A DNA stretch of 64,000 bases. Source: Chrysemys picta bellii. Taxonomy: Eukaryota; Chordata; Testudines; Emydidae. Location: the NCBI RefSeq assembly GCF_011386835.1, contig NC_088795.1:116453434-116517433 (forward strand). Direction: 5' to 3'. The notes beneath the pieces were generated by a model, which did not search any database, was not told the origin of the DNA, and was given only the letters and a program-made list of their open reading frames with translations. The position numbers and the translations under genes are program-made. This document shows positions 21,561 through 33,685 of this stretch, in pieces (position 1 is the stretch's first letter; each line of letters opens with the position of its first letter).

Positions 21561-22074
21561 AGACAATGATCCTGCCTCATCCAGAGGAGCTGCGCTTGCA
21601 TTTCAATTTCGTGGCTCAACTAAGTAATTTAGTGGAAAGACCAGAAATGGGGTAGGATTTTCATGGAGTTTCTCCGCCAACACCGTGCAAATCGTACTAT
21701 GACCAGAGGGCAACTGCAACAAAGTCTCTTGTGTATTAAAGAAAGACAAAAATAAAGAGGGAGGGACAAAAAGGGATTTCCCCCCCCCCCCCCTTCCAGC
21801 TTGGTGGAACGATGCACAGTACTTAGCACATGTAACTCTATCTCCACTCTTCTTGAGAGTGGAGCAAAAAACCACCGTAGTCCTTTCTCTTTTAGAAAAG
21901 TTGTGGTGCTATTGTTTTAGTAGAGAGAGGCTGTGTGATACACAGCTGTGAGACTACAGAGCTAAAAAATACTACCATTAGCAGACTACTTCACAGAGTA
22001 GAACCAGAGTTACCCTGGGGGAAGGGAATGAACTGCTGTCACCATTACTGAAGATAAGAGTAGGAGACTGACCT

Positions 22075-22500
22075 TTTCAGGTGCAAGACAAAGACTGCTA
22101 CTTCAGCAACTTTGGAAGAGGCTTCGAAGGGAGGTTGTGGAATCCTAGTCATTGGAGGTTTCTAAGAACAGGTTGGACAATCACCTGTCAGGGACACTCC
22201 AGGTCAGTGGTTCTCAAACTTTTGTACTGGTGACCCCTTTCACATAGCAAGCCTCTGAGTGCAAACCCCCTTATAAATTAAAAACACTTTTTAATATATT
22301 TAACACCATTATAAATGCTGGAGGCAAAGCAGGGTTTGGAGTGGAGGCTAACAGCTTGCGACCCGCCCCATGTAATAACCTCACAACCCCCAGAGGTGTC
22401 CTGACCCCCAGTTTGAGAACCCCTGGTCTATGTGAACTAAATCCTCTCTTAGCACAAGAGGCTGGACTAGATGACCTACATTGTATTTCTTCCTAAGATC
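22075..22500 (+). mobile_element. CR1 LINE 3' end, split by a hAT element
   Basis: Reads GGGAGGTTGTGGAATCCTAG, TTGGAGGTTTCTAAGAACAG and GTTGGACAATCACCTGTCAG, then after the insertion AGGCTGGACTAGATGACCTA and ATTGTATTTCTTCC. Confidence 0.8.
22205..22425. mobile_element. hAT-type MITE inside CR1
   Basis: Ends CAGTGGTTCTCAAACTTTTG and CCCCCAGTTTGAGAACCCCTG (last 20 bases inverted to the first). Flanks agree at only 5 of 8, so the target duplication is decayed or shifted. Confidence 0.8.
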
Positions 22501-22644
22501 ACTGGTATCAATGACAAGCCTATCCGAGCAAGAAAAGGACCAGAAATGGGGGATTTGGACTTTCTTCCTGTCCCAGATTCCGAAAGAGCAAACTAAGCTG
22601 AGGAGTCAAGATGTAAATATGCCAGCTTGTGCAAAGAAATATGG

Positions 22645-22845
22645 GTCAAGATTTGAAAAAGTGACTTGATTTTTGGGTGCCTTGGGTTGGGTGTCCCATC
22701 TTGAGACACCTGAAAAGGGCCCAGTTTTCAGAGAGTAGATGCTCAGCACTTCCTTAAAATTGTGCCCCTTTCAGGTGTCTGAAGTTGGGCACTCAAAAAT
22801 CTAGGCACCTATAATAGTCACATTTGAAAATCTAGACCGTATCTC
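22645..22845. mobile_element. Palindromic MITE
   Basis: Left AGATTTGAAAAAGTGACTTG with TTTTTGGGTGCCTTGGG; right GGGCACTCAAAAATCTAGGC with AGTCACATTTGAAAATCT. The halves are inverted copies. Confidence 0.7.
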
Positions 22846-24177
22846 TTTAAGTCACCCAGGTACTGGTGAAATATTACATTTTGTGCTTGCTATTTAATTG
22901 TAAAAGGGACTGTAACTCTGTACAACTAAAAGTTTGAATTGGGCTTTAAACAACAGGGCTGCAAATGTTGCAATTCAAAATAAAAGACTGAATTTAAGAG
23001 TTGCACACGTTAGTGGATAAATCTGTTAATTTCTGGACAAGAGAGACATGCTTGGAGAAAAAATATTATTAAGAGATGTAGGGGACAGTATGACTCGTAG
23101 GCCATGCTGTTGAGAGCTTTGGTATTAATGGGGGACGTTCGGTTACCTGAATTTTGAGAGGTTCCCCCTGGATTGTTCAGAGATCTTTGTTCTGAACTCA
23201 CTGTTATAACTTCACCTAAGGGAGAGTCATCAGTGTGGTAACAGGCACAACTGTGCTTTGAACGATGACCTCTGACTGATGCAAGGAAACTGATGGTATA
23301 AAGTGTAAAGCAAAGGAGTGTGTGAGGAGTGGTTGTTAATGTTATGCTGTTTACTTTCCCAGTGATCATCCATCTGTGTTTGTAAGGAATATGGGAAAGA
23401 ACTTTTAAAGTGTTTAGGATCCCATCAGAATTAATATGTTTCTCCAAAAGCAGTTGTCTAATAAAGCTCTTACTTAATTCTGCTTTCTTCTGTGTCTTGC
23501 TCTCCTGAAATTTGAATAAATCTGGACTAATGGGAGTGGAGAGGCAGGTCACAAACAAAAGTGAAGCATGCTGCTTTAAAACTCTCAAGCAAGCAATTTT
23601 GAGTTTTGGGGAACTTCCTATAGTGGTTAGTATGCTTGGAATAGAGGTTGCATGTCACACAAAGTATAATCTAGAATGTGGAAGGCATTTGTTTTTAATA
23701 CACTTTGGAGCAGAAGTCTGGATGACCCAAAGAGGATGTAGCTGAGAATTTATAAAGTTTAAAGAGAAAATTAACTAAAACCTGAAATACCCGTAATATT
23801 CTGTAGGATTCTGTATGTTGTTTTAGGAGATAGCACTAACAGCATAACCCATATTTTAGGGATAGCAATGTGATTTCATGACCTAATTTGCATATTCTAG
23901 AACAATCTTGTTTCCCTCTGTTTAAGGAAAGTCTACTCAAGAGCTTGTCACATTAAGATTGAACGAACATATCCCAGTGCCTTGATTAACTGCATTAGCT
24001 GTATATTTCTGATGAGGTTGCCTTTGATTGTGGTCTGTCTTCTGTAGCAGCTTGCTTCTTGGTGTGGGATCTCATATTAATAGAGTACTTGATATAATCG
24101 GAGACTACTCTTACCTGTATGTAGCCACAGGGAAAAGTCTCCAGGACCAAAGGAATGTATTGGAAGTGCAGTAATAA

Positions 24178-24335
24178 TACCAAGCTCTTATATAGCACTT
24201 TTCATCAGTAGATTGCCAACCCTTCACAAGTGAGCTCAGTATCATCATCCACATTTTTCAGGGTACTGTCAGCCAGCAGCTGAGCCGAGGTCTCTCCTGA
24301 GCCCCAGGCCACTCTTTTAGTCACTAGGCCATACT
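24178..24335. mobile_element. Old MIR-like SINE
   Basis: Reads TATAGCACTTTTCATCAGTA, ATCATCATCCACATTTTTCA, TGAGCCGAGGTCTCTCCTGA and CTTTTAGTCACTAGGCCATA, the same type as the split SINE at 11790-14260. Confidence 0.55.
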
Positions 24336-24713
24336 TTTTCTGTACTCAAGAATAAAACTCTCTTCTGGACCTGGGTTAGGTTCTGCAGCCAATCTGCATC
24401 CAAGGTGATTGAGGTTTCTGTTGAATGCAGCTTTTAATTTTTAACATCCGCTACAGTAAATAGTAAAATAACATGTGCAGTAAAAACGTGCACATTGCAA
24501 GATTTTTGAATTAATCTGATTTAAAAATATATGTATAAATGTGACAGCTTCATATCAACATTCATTTTGGTTGAATTACAAGAGAGAATATGTTTCCAAG
24601 CTGTTCCCCTTTGTCTTGAGGATGTACTTGATTGTCTGCAAGACACTGCCATTAATAATTATAACTGTATCTTAAAAAGTAAACTGATGATTCCTAAATT
24701 ATTTTCTTTTCAG

Positions 24714-24812
24714 GACTGGTCTGGGAGCCTTATTATTGCCTCTTTAGCTGGAGCTTTTGGGTCTTCATTTCTTTATGGTTACAATCTCTCTGTAGTGAAT
24801 GCACCAACAGTG
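24714..24812 (+). CDS. SLC2A9: SLC2A9 (GLUT9) coding exon, TM1
   Basis: GLUT9 is a 12-helix major-facilitator (Sugar_tr) carrier of the plasma membrane that moves urate and, more weakly, hexoses. Seen: acceptor ttttcttttcag ending at 24713, 33 codons, donor gtaagt at 24813; both ends are phase 0. The peptide starts D-W-S-G-S-L-I-I and contains [20 protein letters not shown], nearly the same as human GLUT9 TM1 and the start of extracellular loop 1. The G-Y-N-L/I-x-V-x-N-x-P motif here is typical of the GLUT family. The reading frame stays open 5' of the acceptor back to 24531, but that part has no likeness to GLUT9 and is read as intron. 99 bp is close to the usual length of the second coding exon in GLUT genes. 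The match is too close to GLUT9 to be another GLUT paralogue. Confidence 0.95.
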
Positions 24813-25574
24813 GTAAGTGACTGAAAGCTTTTAAAATCTAATTCCAGTAGAGGGTGATGTTGTCCAAAAATTACACAAACTATTTGAAATACTTGTTTGT
24901 AAGACTTTTTGTATAGTGGGAGAGAAAAGAGATATAATAACTTCTGTAAGACTTTTGTTCTCTATAACTAGATTTTTGTAATCTTTTGTTTGTTTCTTTC
25001 TCCCATAAAGTCACAGTGTAGTTCAAATATTTGTCATGAAAACTAAGTGTTCCTTTTGAAATCCGTAGTTTCATTTCATATGAGTTTGTTCTGTGTGGTA
25101 AAATAATTCCAGTAGCATGCTTTTAAGTACTAAGTATACACAGCTATATACCTACTTTTGATCACATTGTTCTGTTCTTAAGAATTGTAGAGCATTCTGT
25201 TCTCACAGTTAGATAATAGAATTTGTTCTTGCTCTTCCTTCTACTGGGGCCATTCTATTGCATTTCATACTGTACCTTGTTTATGGTCCATGTAGTGAAA
25301 CTGCTATGTTGGCCATTTACCAACTGCTACAGTAAGTTCTGCTGATGGAATATATGATAAGAATGGAATATTATGAAATGATCTATAGTATTTTTTGGAA
25401 TTTTATTCTGAATACTATTACAAATTAAGGTTTAAATGCTTTGTTCAAAGTGCACTCATCATTAATTGGTCTATACGCTTATTTTTTTTCTATCACAAAA
25501 TAAGAATTAGGGAACAGTGAATGAAATTGAAAGTGACAAATTTTAAAGACCTTTTGTATAATTTATAATTAACC

Positions 25575-25943
25575 AGTGGAATTCATTGCCAGAAGAGATC
25601 GTTGACACCAGTGGTTCCAGGTCTTACTGGAATTAATGGACGTTTTCCCGCTTAATTCAGTGGGGCCTGGTTTTTACCCCAAGAGCTTAATCAGATTCAG
25701 CGGATATGATATTTACATGTATAATGAGAATGTTCTCTGTTACTGGATAGGGTAATAAATTGAAAGAATATAGATCCTCATGCTTCACAGCATAAGCAAA
25801 TCATTAACCCATAAGGTTAGGAAGAAACTTGTACCATAGGAAAGCTTTTTCCATAAGTTTCTAGGAACTTCCTCCGAAGCAGCAAGTACTGGCCACTGTC
25901 AGAAAGAGGACTAGATAGACCATGTCTGATCAGTTATGATCTA
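25575..25943 (+). mobile_element. Old CR1 LINE 3' end
   Basis: Reads GTGGAATTCATTGCCAGAAG near the left and TACTGGCCACTGTCAGAAAG, GGACTAGATAGACCATGTCT at the right, a diverged CR1 3' UTR. The MITE at 25945 abuts it. Confidence 0.6.
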
Positions 25944-25944
25944 T

Positions 25945-26667
25945 GGGCATGGCTACACTTGCAGATGTAGAGCGTTTTGAGTTAAACCAGCCTTCATAGA
26001 GCGCAGTAGGGAAAGCGCTGCAGTCTGTCCACACTGACCACTGCCAGTGCACTGGCATGGCCACATTAGCAGCTCTTGCAATGGCCACAGAGAGCAGTGC
26101 TTTGTGGTAGCTATCCCAGCATGCAAGTGGCTGCAATGTACTTTTCAAATGGGGGGTGGGTGGGGTGTGACAGGGAGTGTATTGTATGTATGTGGAGGGA
26201 GAGTGAGTGGGTTTTTGGGGGGCTGAGAGCATGTCAGCATACTGTCTTGTAAGTTCAGACAGTAGCAGACCTCCCCCTCTCCCCCCCGCCTCTCTCTCTC
26301 TCACACACAGCATTCCACAGTAATGGTTGCTTTGTCTCACAGCAGATAAGCATGCCGGCTGTCAAATGGAGCTTTCAAAGGGCATATCCAAAACAATGAC
26401 AAGAGTGGCCACTTGACTTCAGGGCATTATGGGATGTTTCCGGAGGCTGATCAGAGCGCAGTAATGCAACACCTCATTCATACTGACACTGGGGTGCTCC
26501 AGCGAGGGCGCATCAAACGTTATTCTACTTGCCCAGGTGGAATACCAGGAGTGCTCTAGCCATGGAGTCAGAGCGCTCTACGTGCCTTGTCAATGTGGAT
26601 GGGTAGTGAGCTAGTGCGCCCAGGGCTCCTTTAATACGCTCTAACTCGCACGTGTAGCCAAGCCCTA
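25945..26667. mobile_element. Large MITE (about 0.72 kb)
   Basis: Ends read GGGCATGGCTACACTTGC and, in reverse complement, GGGCTTGGCTACACGTGC, each followed by TAGAGCGT. The inner part contains GT/GGTG-rich and CT-rich stretches (26150-26310). No transposase frame is seen. Confidence 0.8.
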
Positions 26668-26954
26668 CATGTTTGATCCATTATGGCATTTTCTGTACGC
26701 CTCTTCAGCTTGTGATCTTGGTAGATCTCATAAAATGAACTTTGGGAAAGTTCAGTACTTGGATAGGAAGTTACTTAGGAAACTGAGGTGCTGCAAGTAC
26801 TAGTGATGGTGATACTTTTTTCCCTCTGAATAAATATTGTCCTAAAATGGTGTAAGGGGCCAATCTGAGCTTAGAAGTCCCAACTCTCAGCTGAAGCACA
26901 AAACAGGTTGCCTAATAGTTAGAAATTGTTTTTGCAGGAGTAGAAGTAAGTGTC

Positions 26955-26990
<36 letters not shown>

Positions 26991-26992
26991 GG
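26955..26992 (+). repeat. (TG)n(AG)n microsatellite
   Basis: A run of TG units directly followed by AG units. Confidence 0.9.
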
Positions 26993-27539
26993 GCAGCTGT
27001 TTGATAGCTGCACACATGAGGCTTGTAATGTGACAATTAGTCATAGTGGAGTTGTATTTATTATGCAGCTTTGACCTCCTCACTTGTACTCTGCTCCCCA
27101 GTGCAATCTATTACATGGTTCAAAAGCAGATGCTGCCAGTGCTGCTTATTTAGAGCAAGATTGTGCCATTCTTATTTACATTGTTGTACCTCATTATGGA
27201 CTACAGAGAGGTTTTTACCACAAGCCCTGAGTAAAGGTGTCAATATGTAGGTACGTTGCCCCAGGAGCAGAACCACAACCTGCCTTCTGGTTCCCTTCTC
27301 AGTCTGGGGAGGAAAGCAATCCCTAGCACAGATCACTTTCCTGCCTGTGCCGGCTCAGCTGTACATGCCAGTGCTTTGGGAAAAGGGTCAGTGTGTCCTG
27401 GTGTGCCTAGGGCAGCCCTTGCTGGAAATGCCAAGGTCAAGGCAGGCTGCAAAAGGGAGAGCAGATAGTCCCAAGACTGACTGGGTAACACTGAACTGTT
27501 AAACTCCCCAACCAGTCCCAAACTGTACTTCTGATCCCC

Positions 27540-28420
27540 CACACTGGTTATCAAAAAGCAAAAAAGAAATCACACAGCCCCCTTTATTGCATTCCAGTTC
27601 TCTGGCTCCCAATCAGCACTTAGGTCCAGTACAGTGAGAAGTTATTTAAAAAACGCTGCTCATATATACAAAATGTTCTTCTGACCCCAAAGGGTCAGCC
27701 ACGTCATCAGATCCGTATAGGTTTGCATCTTACCCAAAATACCACACTGCCAGCCAATCCTTTAGTGCCTAAAACTAAAGGTTTATAATAAAGAAAAAAG
27801 AAAGAACAAGAAGAGAGATGTTAAATGGTAAAACAGTCACATACATACAAAGATTTCAAAATCCATCAAGTTCCTAGCAGTACTGGTGAATTTGCTGGCT
27901 TGAACACATCCACAGTTTGGATGGGTCATTCAGTCCTTTGTTCAGAGCTTCATTTGTAGAAAGGTTACTCCAGAGGTAAGAAGCAGGAATGGAGAAGATG
28001 CAGCTTCCTTTTATAGTCTTTTACCATGCAGCTTGATTTCCTTTGTTCCAAACACAAGCAGCCCAGCACATGGCCTGGAAGCCTTAGACCGTTCTGTCCA
28101 TAGGCATGCCCCTGCATGCCTTACTGAGTAATAAGTTGTATCCCTTGCCTTCTCAATGGGTCAATTGTATAGCTGATGTAAGGGTAGGCAGTGCTAATGC
28201 CAATCTATCTGGGGGTGTCACCCAGATGCACAGCACAAACAGACATACCATACATATAACTTACAATACAAAGATGATACAAACACACAAACGAGATTAT
28301 TATACCTGACAAATTATAACATTTTTGCAGATACCTTACGCGGCATATCTGGCATAACTCACTGCAGTTTTACAACATTGGTATTCATAATATCCTAAAG
28401 TGCCCCCCAAATTCCATATA
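27540..28420 (-). mobile_element. Possible LTR, antisense
   Basis: Has CAGCCCCCTTTATTGCATTC near 27575 (antisense poly-A-signal type), a purine-rich AATAAAGAAAAAAGAAAGAA near 27790, GGGGGTGTCACCCAGATGC near 28212 (compare GTGGGTGTCACCCAGGTG at 6943) and a long AT-rich end. The likeness to the element at 6355 suggests a related LTR. Borders are uncertain. Confidence 0.4.
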
Positions 28421-28794
28421 ACATCGCAGGTAGAGTCAAGACTTTGCTCATGCCCTGCCCCTGTTGTTCACTTTTTGCCTGTATGCATGGGAAGGGGACT
28501 AGCAGCCAGGCAGAAGCTGGTCTCCACCCTGCACAGGGGAAGTAGATATCTTATTCCCCATGATTCTCTGTGAGCAGACCCTTTGGAACCAGAACTGGTT
28601 GCAAATTTTCCAATGGAAACAGAACCTCATACTGCAGCTTTCAGGGCTCCCAGGGTCTGCTGTTCCAGGGCAGCCTTCCTATACAGACTACCCTGGGTCG
28701 GGGATAACAAGGCTTCCAGTTCCCTGAGCCAGCTGGTTCCCTGTCCAGCCACCACTGGGGTCTGGAGAGCATAATTAGTTTAGGAAACACCATG

Positions 28795-29975
28795 GGTGGG
28801 ATCCACAAAAGCACTTAGGGAAGCACCTAAGTCCCTTTGGTTCCATTGTGATCCACGAAACTCACGCTGAACTGTGTAGGTGTCTAAACTCACTTGGCAC
28901 TTAACTTTTTTTTTTCCTGGTTAAAAGTTCCCCCAGCACATACGTTTCTGCCTCCCGGCATTCACACTGCTGCCTCCCTCTAGGTGTCCGGATGCCTATT
29001 TCCTGCCTAAGGCCCAGAGCGATTCACAAACCAGGGGAAAACAGGCATTCAGCCACGTAAGCCATGTGCCGGGCCCAGTACGGTAGTTGCCCTATTAGCA
29101 CATCTACTAGATTGGGTCCCATTCAAAATCCAGCCATAGGAGGTGATGCCCTCCTTATAAAGTTATGGGAGACCTAGATTGAATTCCCCCCTCCCTAGCA
29201 GAGGAGGAGACAGAATTTGAATAGGGGTCTCCCATACCTCTCAGGAGAGTGTTCTAACCACTGGGTTATGGAATATGCAGTTGTGCAGTTCGTTCAGTCT
29301 CTCCTGTTAAAGCTGTTCCACTGTGGATAAATACTTAAAGAACTGTTAGGCCAGAGAGCAGGAGAGGATTGGAATGACTGTAGTCCAGTGGTTAGGGAAC
29401 CCACCTGTGAGTCAGGAGACTCAGGGTCCACTCCCCCTGCTCCAATCACTCTTTCATTAGTTATCTACAGTGCAACAGCTTCAGTAGAAGAGAGTGAGGG
29501 AGAATATTCCATAGTTTAGGGGTTAGAGCACTCTCTGAAGGGTGGAAGGCCCCTTTGTCAGAGAAGGGGGAATTGAACTCTGGTCTCTCACAGCCCAGGT
29601 GATTGCTCTAACCACTGGGCTAAAAGTCATAAGTTGGGCACCAGCTCCTTTGTGTGGAGTGAAACAGGCGCTCAACTCATTCCAGCAAGAAACTCCTTAG
29701 AGGCCTAAGCCACCTGACTCCAGGTACCGGATACGGATTTGTGGCTCGCCAGCAGAACTGGATGGCCTTCCTGCAAGCTGGACTTCGGTGCCCATCTCTG
29801 AGAGAGTGATGGGGCTTAGCATACACCTTTGGCATCTCCTATTAGTTAGTTTAGGCATCTCCCAGACACCTAGCTTGCTGGTTTCTGTGCATTGCATTCT
29901 TAGATGCCTATCTCTCTTCATTCATTGCATAGGGAACCTAGGTGTGTAACTTGGCTTTGTGGATCATAGTGTTCC
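28795..29975. mobile_element. DNA-transposon-like element with repeated inner modules
   Basis: Left GGGATCCACAAAAGCACTTA and right GCTTTGTGGATCAT are inverted (TGTGGATC core). Inside are about four modules with a core like AGTGGTTAGAGCACTC: antisense near 29251 and 29602, sense near 29388 and 29520. Frames through it are broken. Confidence 0.55.
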
Positions 29976-30489
29976 TGGATTTTGTAGGCGTCTAAAAGTT
30001 AGGTGCCATGCCTGACACTCAGCATTGCAACGCCTGCGGCCCTTCATCGGTCCCCACCCCATGTGTCAGTGTTTCCAAAATGAAAAATGTTCTGAATATC
30101 CAGTTCCCGAGTTTCAGCCAGCTCTAACTGGGACTCCCTGTGGGGTAAGGTACTACTTAGCGTGACTAAAGGGCCCTGAATGAATTAGATGTTCTTGTTA
30201 ATAATTAGCACCTTTTTATAGGGCTGTAGATCTTACAAGTGCTGTACATACATTTGGTAAGCTAACAAATTGAGGTGCTGAGTCAGTAAACTTGGGTGAG
30301 CAACTGAACTGCTTTGGTTGTTTGCAGCCTGACTCTGCATACTGCTGAGCCCCTGCTGTGATGTGCTGAGCACCCTCCGTGCCTGTTCATTTCAATGAAA
30401 GTCTCATTGATGTCCAGCATCTCACAAGAGGTGCCCAGCACTCGGCAGGATCAGCCCCCTCATTAAGATACAACTGAAGAAAGGAGGTA

Positions 30490-30990
30490 CTGTATGGGGA
30501 GGTAGCAGGTAATAAAAACCTGGACAATATAACTGTTGATAAAAAATGGATACTTAGGAAATTGGATCTATACAGATCATATGTCTTCTCATAACAGAAG
30601 AACTAGGAGTCACCAAATGAAATTAGGCAGCAGGTTTAAAACAAACAAAAGGAAGTATTTTTTCACACAACACACAGTCAACCTTTGGAACTTCTTGCCA
30701 GAGGATGTTGTGAAGGCCAAGACTATGACAGGGTTTAAAAAAAGAACTAGATAAGTTCATGGAGGCTAGGTCCATCAGTTGCTATTAGCCAGGATGGACA
30801 GAGATGGTGTCCCTAGCCTCTGTTTGCCAGAAGCTGGGAATGGATGACAGGGGATGGGTCACTTGGTGATTACCTGTTCTGTTCATTCCCTTTGGGGCAT
30901 CTGGCATTGGCCACTGTCAGAAGACAGGATACTGGGCTAGATGGACGTTTGGTCTGACCCCCCAGTATGGCTGTTCTTATGTTCTCATGG
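30490..30990 (+). mobile_element. CR1 LINE 3' end
   Basis: Reads AACTAGGAGTCACCAAATGA, GCAGCAGGTTTAAAACAAAC, GCCACTGTCAGAAGACAGGA, GGGCTAGATGGACGTTTGGT and CTGTTCTTATGTTCTCATGG. Confidence 0.9.
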
Positions 30991-31492
30991 AACCATATGT
31001 GGGAAATCGATCCAAAGCGGATTCAAAACAACTGGCTATCAGGTCTTCCCAGGACAACCTTCAAGGAGAATATACAAATACAATTTTCTATCAGTTTGTT
31101 CAAGAATGTACTATCTCATCAAACAGGAGGACCCCACCCCGCACCCCCAGGGCCTGATTGCAAGTCTTACTCATGCTAACAAGCAGCAATGCAAGTAATC
31201 CCACTGGAAATGCATCAGCCTGGCTTCCATCTTGCTGCAAGAGGGAAAGAAAATGCACTCATCCTTTTGCTGGTGCAGCTGACTTCCTCCGCCATGCCAA
31301 CTCAGCTGTACTGGCTGGTGCATTGGAACTGGGACTTGCCCACTCACCGTCATAGGAGAGGAGTAGCAGCCTAGCAACAGTTGTTCTTAGTCCTACACAA
31401 TGTATGACTATGTGGATAATCCACACAGGACAATAAGGGGTCTCTTTGGACTCTCTTAGTCCTCTGCACACGTGCGCAGCCCTATATTTGGC

Positions 31493-32181
31493 TGTAGTGG
31501 GGTGACGACTCACCCGGTGGCGCCTTCTGCTGGTCGTCCAGGGAATTAGCTCGCCAGCCTCCAGAGCGCCCTCTGCATGCCAGTGTCTCACCTTGCTGCT
31601 GGCCCCGGTGTCCCTCCCGGACCCCAGTACCCCTTCTCTCGGGATTCTGCCCCCTGCAGTACTCCACAGTCTCGCTGGGTCTCCCCTCCCCAGGGAACCC
31701 CCAACCCCTTATCCCCACCTCACCTCAGTCTGTGGCTACTGCCAGTCACCATCAAGCCCCCGCTCACTGGGGCGGACTGCAGTATAATTGCCATTCATCA
31801 TCAGCAAGGAGCGTCTGGACCTGCTGCCTCTGCCTACACTTAGGCTGCTCCTCTGCAACCCCAGTACCTTCTCAACTTTTAAGAGGGCCTGCAGCCTGGG
31901 GGCTTTCCAGGCCAGAGCTCCCCAGTTCCTCTTGCCTGTCCCAAGCCCTGCTCCACTTTAGGTACCATGCTCAGCAGCCAGGCCCACCCCTCTCAATATC
32001 CAGAGAGAGACTGTCTAGCTCTAGCTCTAGCCTAGCAACCCCTTTATAGGGCCAGCTGCGGCCTGATTGGGGCGTGGCCCCATCTGAGGCTGCTTCCCCA
32101 ATCAGCCTTTCCCCAGCCACAGCCCTCTCCAGGGCTGTTTTTGATCCCTCCGGGCAGGAACGGGGTGACCACCCTGCTACA
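31493..32181 (+). mobile_element. Probable solo LTR with TGTAG...CTACA ends
   Basis: Begins TGTAGTGGGGTGACGACTCA and ends GGGTGACCACCCTGCTACA; the tips are inverted to each other. Flanks ttggc and gtggc (31488-31492, 32182-32186) match at 4 of 5. GC-rich, 689 bp. Inner frames are chance frames. Confidence 0.65.
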
Positions 32182-32186
32182 GTGGC

Positions 32187-32637
32187 AATGACATAAATCA
32201 TGACGTATACAAAATCATGAGTGATGTGGAGAAAGTGGATAAGGAAAGTTATTTACTTATTCCCATAATACAAGAACTAGGGGTCACCACATGAAATTAA
32301 TAGGCAGCAGGTTTAAAACAAATAAAAGGAAGTTCTTCTTCACGCGGCGCACAGTCAACTTGTGGAACTCCTTACCTGAGGAGGTTGTTTAAAAGAGAAC
32401 TGGATAAATTCATCGTGGTTAAGTCCATTAATGGCTATTAGCCAGGATGGGTAAGGAATGGTGTCCCTAACCTCTGTTTGTCAGAGGTGGAGATGGATGG
32501 CAGGAGAGAGAGCACTTGATCATTGCCTGTTAGGTTCACTCCTTCTGAGGCACCTGGCATTGGTCACTGTCGGTAGACAGGATACTGGGCTAGATGGACC
32601 TTTGGTCTGACCCGGTACAGCCGTTCTTATGACGGAA
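32187..32637 (+). mobile_element. CR1 LINE 3' end, second copy
   Basis: Reads AACTAGGGGTCACCACATGA, GCAGCAGGTTTAAAACAAAT, GGTCACTGTCGGTAGACAGG and GGGCTAGATGGACCTTTGGT, ending CCGTTCTTATGA. Parallel to the copy at 30490. Confidence 0.9.
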
Positions 32638-33685
32638 CTCTCTCCAAAAACAATTGGGAAAGTTTGAGATTAACAGTTTGGCTGGGTGTAAATCAAAGAC
32701 CCGTGTTCTTCTGGACTTCTTTTCATTCAGTGCACAGATTGCACTTTTGAGTGAGGTCTCCGGGACGCCAATATAGCAGTGTACTTTGACCTCAGTCGCA
32801 GAAGTGAAAAATCTCTGCCCTTTATTACTACACGTTGTTTGTTTTCTTCCTGCAATAAATCAGATTTGATAGTGTCACCTTGTATCATTAATGTTAGAAC
32901 TGCTGTAGACGTAGTTATAGATGATAACTTGGAACATCTACTCTGGCACCCATCACTGTAAGATCTGGAAGGCCTGTAACATTAAGAGCTAGATCATTTA
33001 CCTTCTATGAGAAAGAACTCTTCTCCCTTCTGTTTGTAGCCTATTATTTTATTTAAAGTGAATTTAGTAATGTTGTATTACAGGGAGGCCTCGGAAGTCA
33101 CTTACGACACTTTTCAATTGACTGCCCATTTTGCCCCTACAATGCTTGTTTCACCTTTATGACGCTTCATTTGCATAAAGTTTGCTTGAAATCACTTCCT
33201 GGTTGCGTTATACTGGAATGGAGCTGGAAGGGGTCGCTTCTGATTAGCTTATGGTATAGGGTCATTCACTGGTCATTTACTTATGTCAAGCATTTCTTAA
33301 GCCTCTGGCCTAATATGGCTAAGCTACAATCATACAGGCCTTAGCCTGAATGCCTTGCATTTCAGCCCTACTTACTTAGATACCTAATACTTAATTATCC
33401 CCCCTACCTACTGATTAATCTTATACTTTTATAATCCTACAATTTAACTCTTTTTAGCATACAATGATTATATATGACATAACATGTTAGGTAATCATAA
33501 CATCACATAATAAATGAACAATAAACTAAAATCAGTGGTTACATGTTGGTTTATGCCACTTACTTATGGTCCTGGAGCCAGGGAAAAATTCCGCATAAAG
33601 GCTCCCCCGCATAAGAAGATGGCAGCCATTCTCTGGGAGGGTGCCGGAATGAAGTGCAGCAGAATGTTGTGGTGGTGTTAACCCA

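Larger units (their letters stand above)
16933..24713 (+). other. SLC2A9 first intron (if exon A is used)
   Basis: A 7.8-kb interval. It contains a MITE (17058-17250), an L2-like tail (about 17380), an unassigned stretch (17450-19220), an antisense CR1 with a hAT insertion (19222-19620), an antisense CR1 tail (19968-20036), the SINE pair (20352-20601), the CpG-rich block, an unassigned stretch (21560-22070), a CR1 end with a hAT insertion (22075-22500), a MITE (22645-22845), an unassigned AT-rich stretch (22850-24175) that includes an LTR-like segment, and a MIR-like SINE (24178-24335). Confidence 0.6.

Noticed and set aside
24531..24713. Open frame continuing 5' of the TM1 exon
   Set aside because: A clear pyrimidine tract and CAG end at 24713, and the upstream residues have no GLUT9 likeness.
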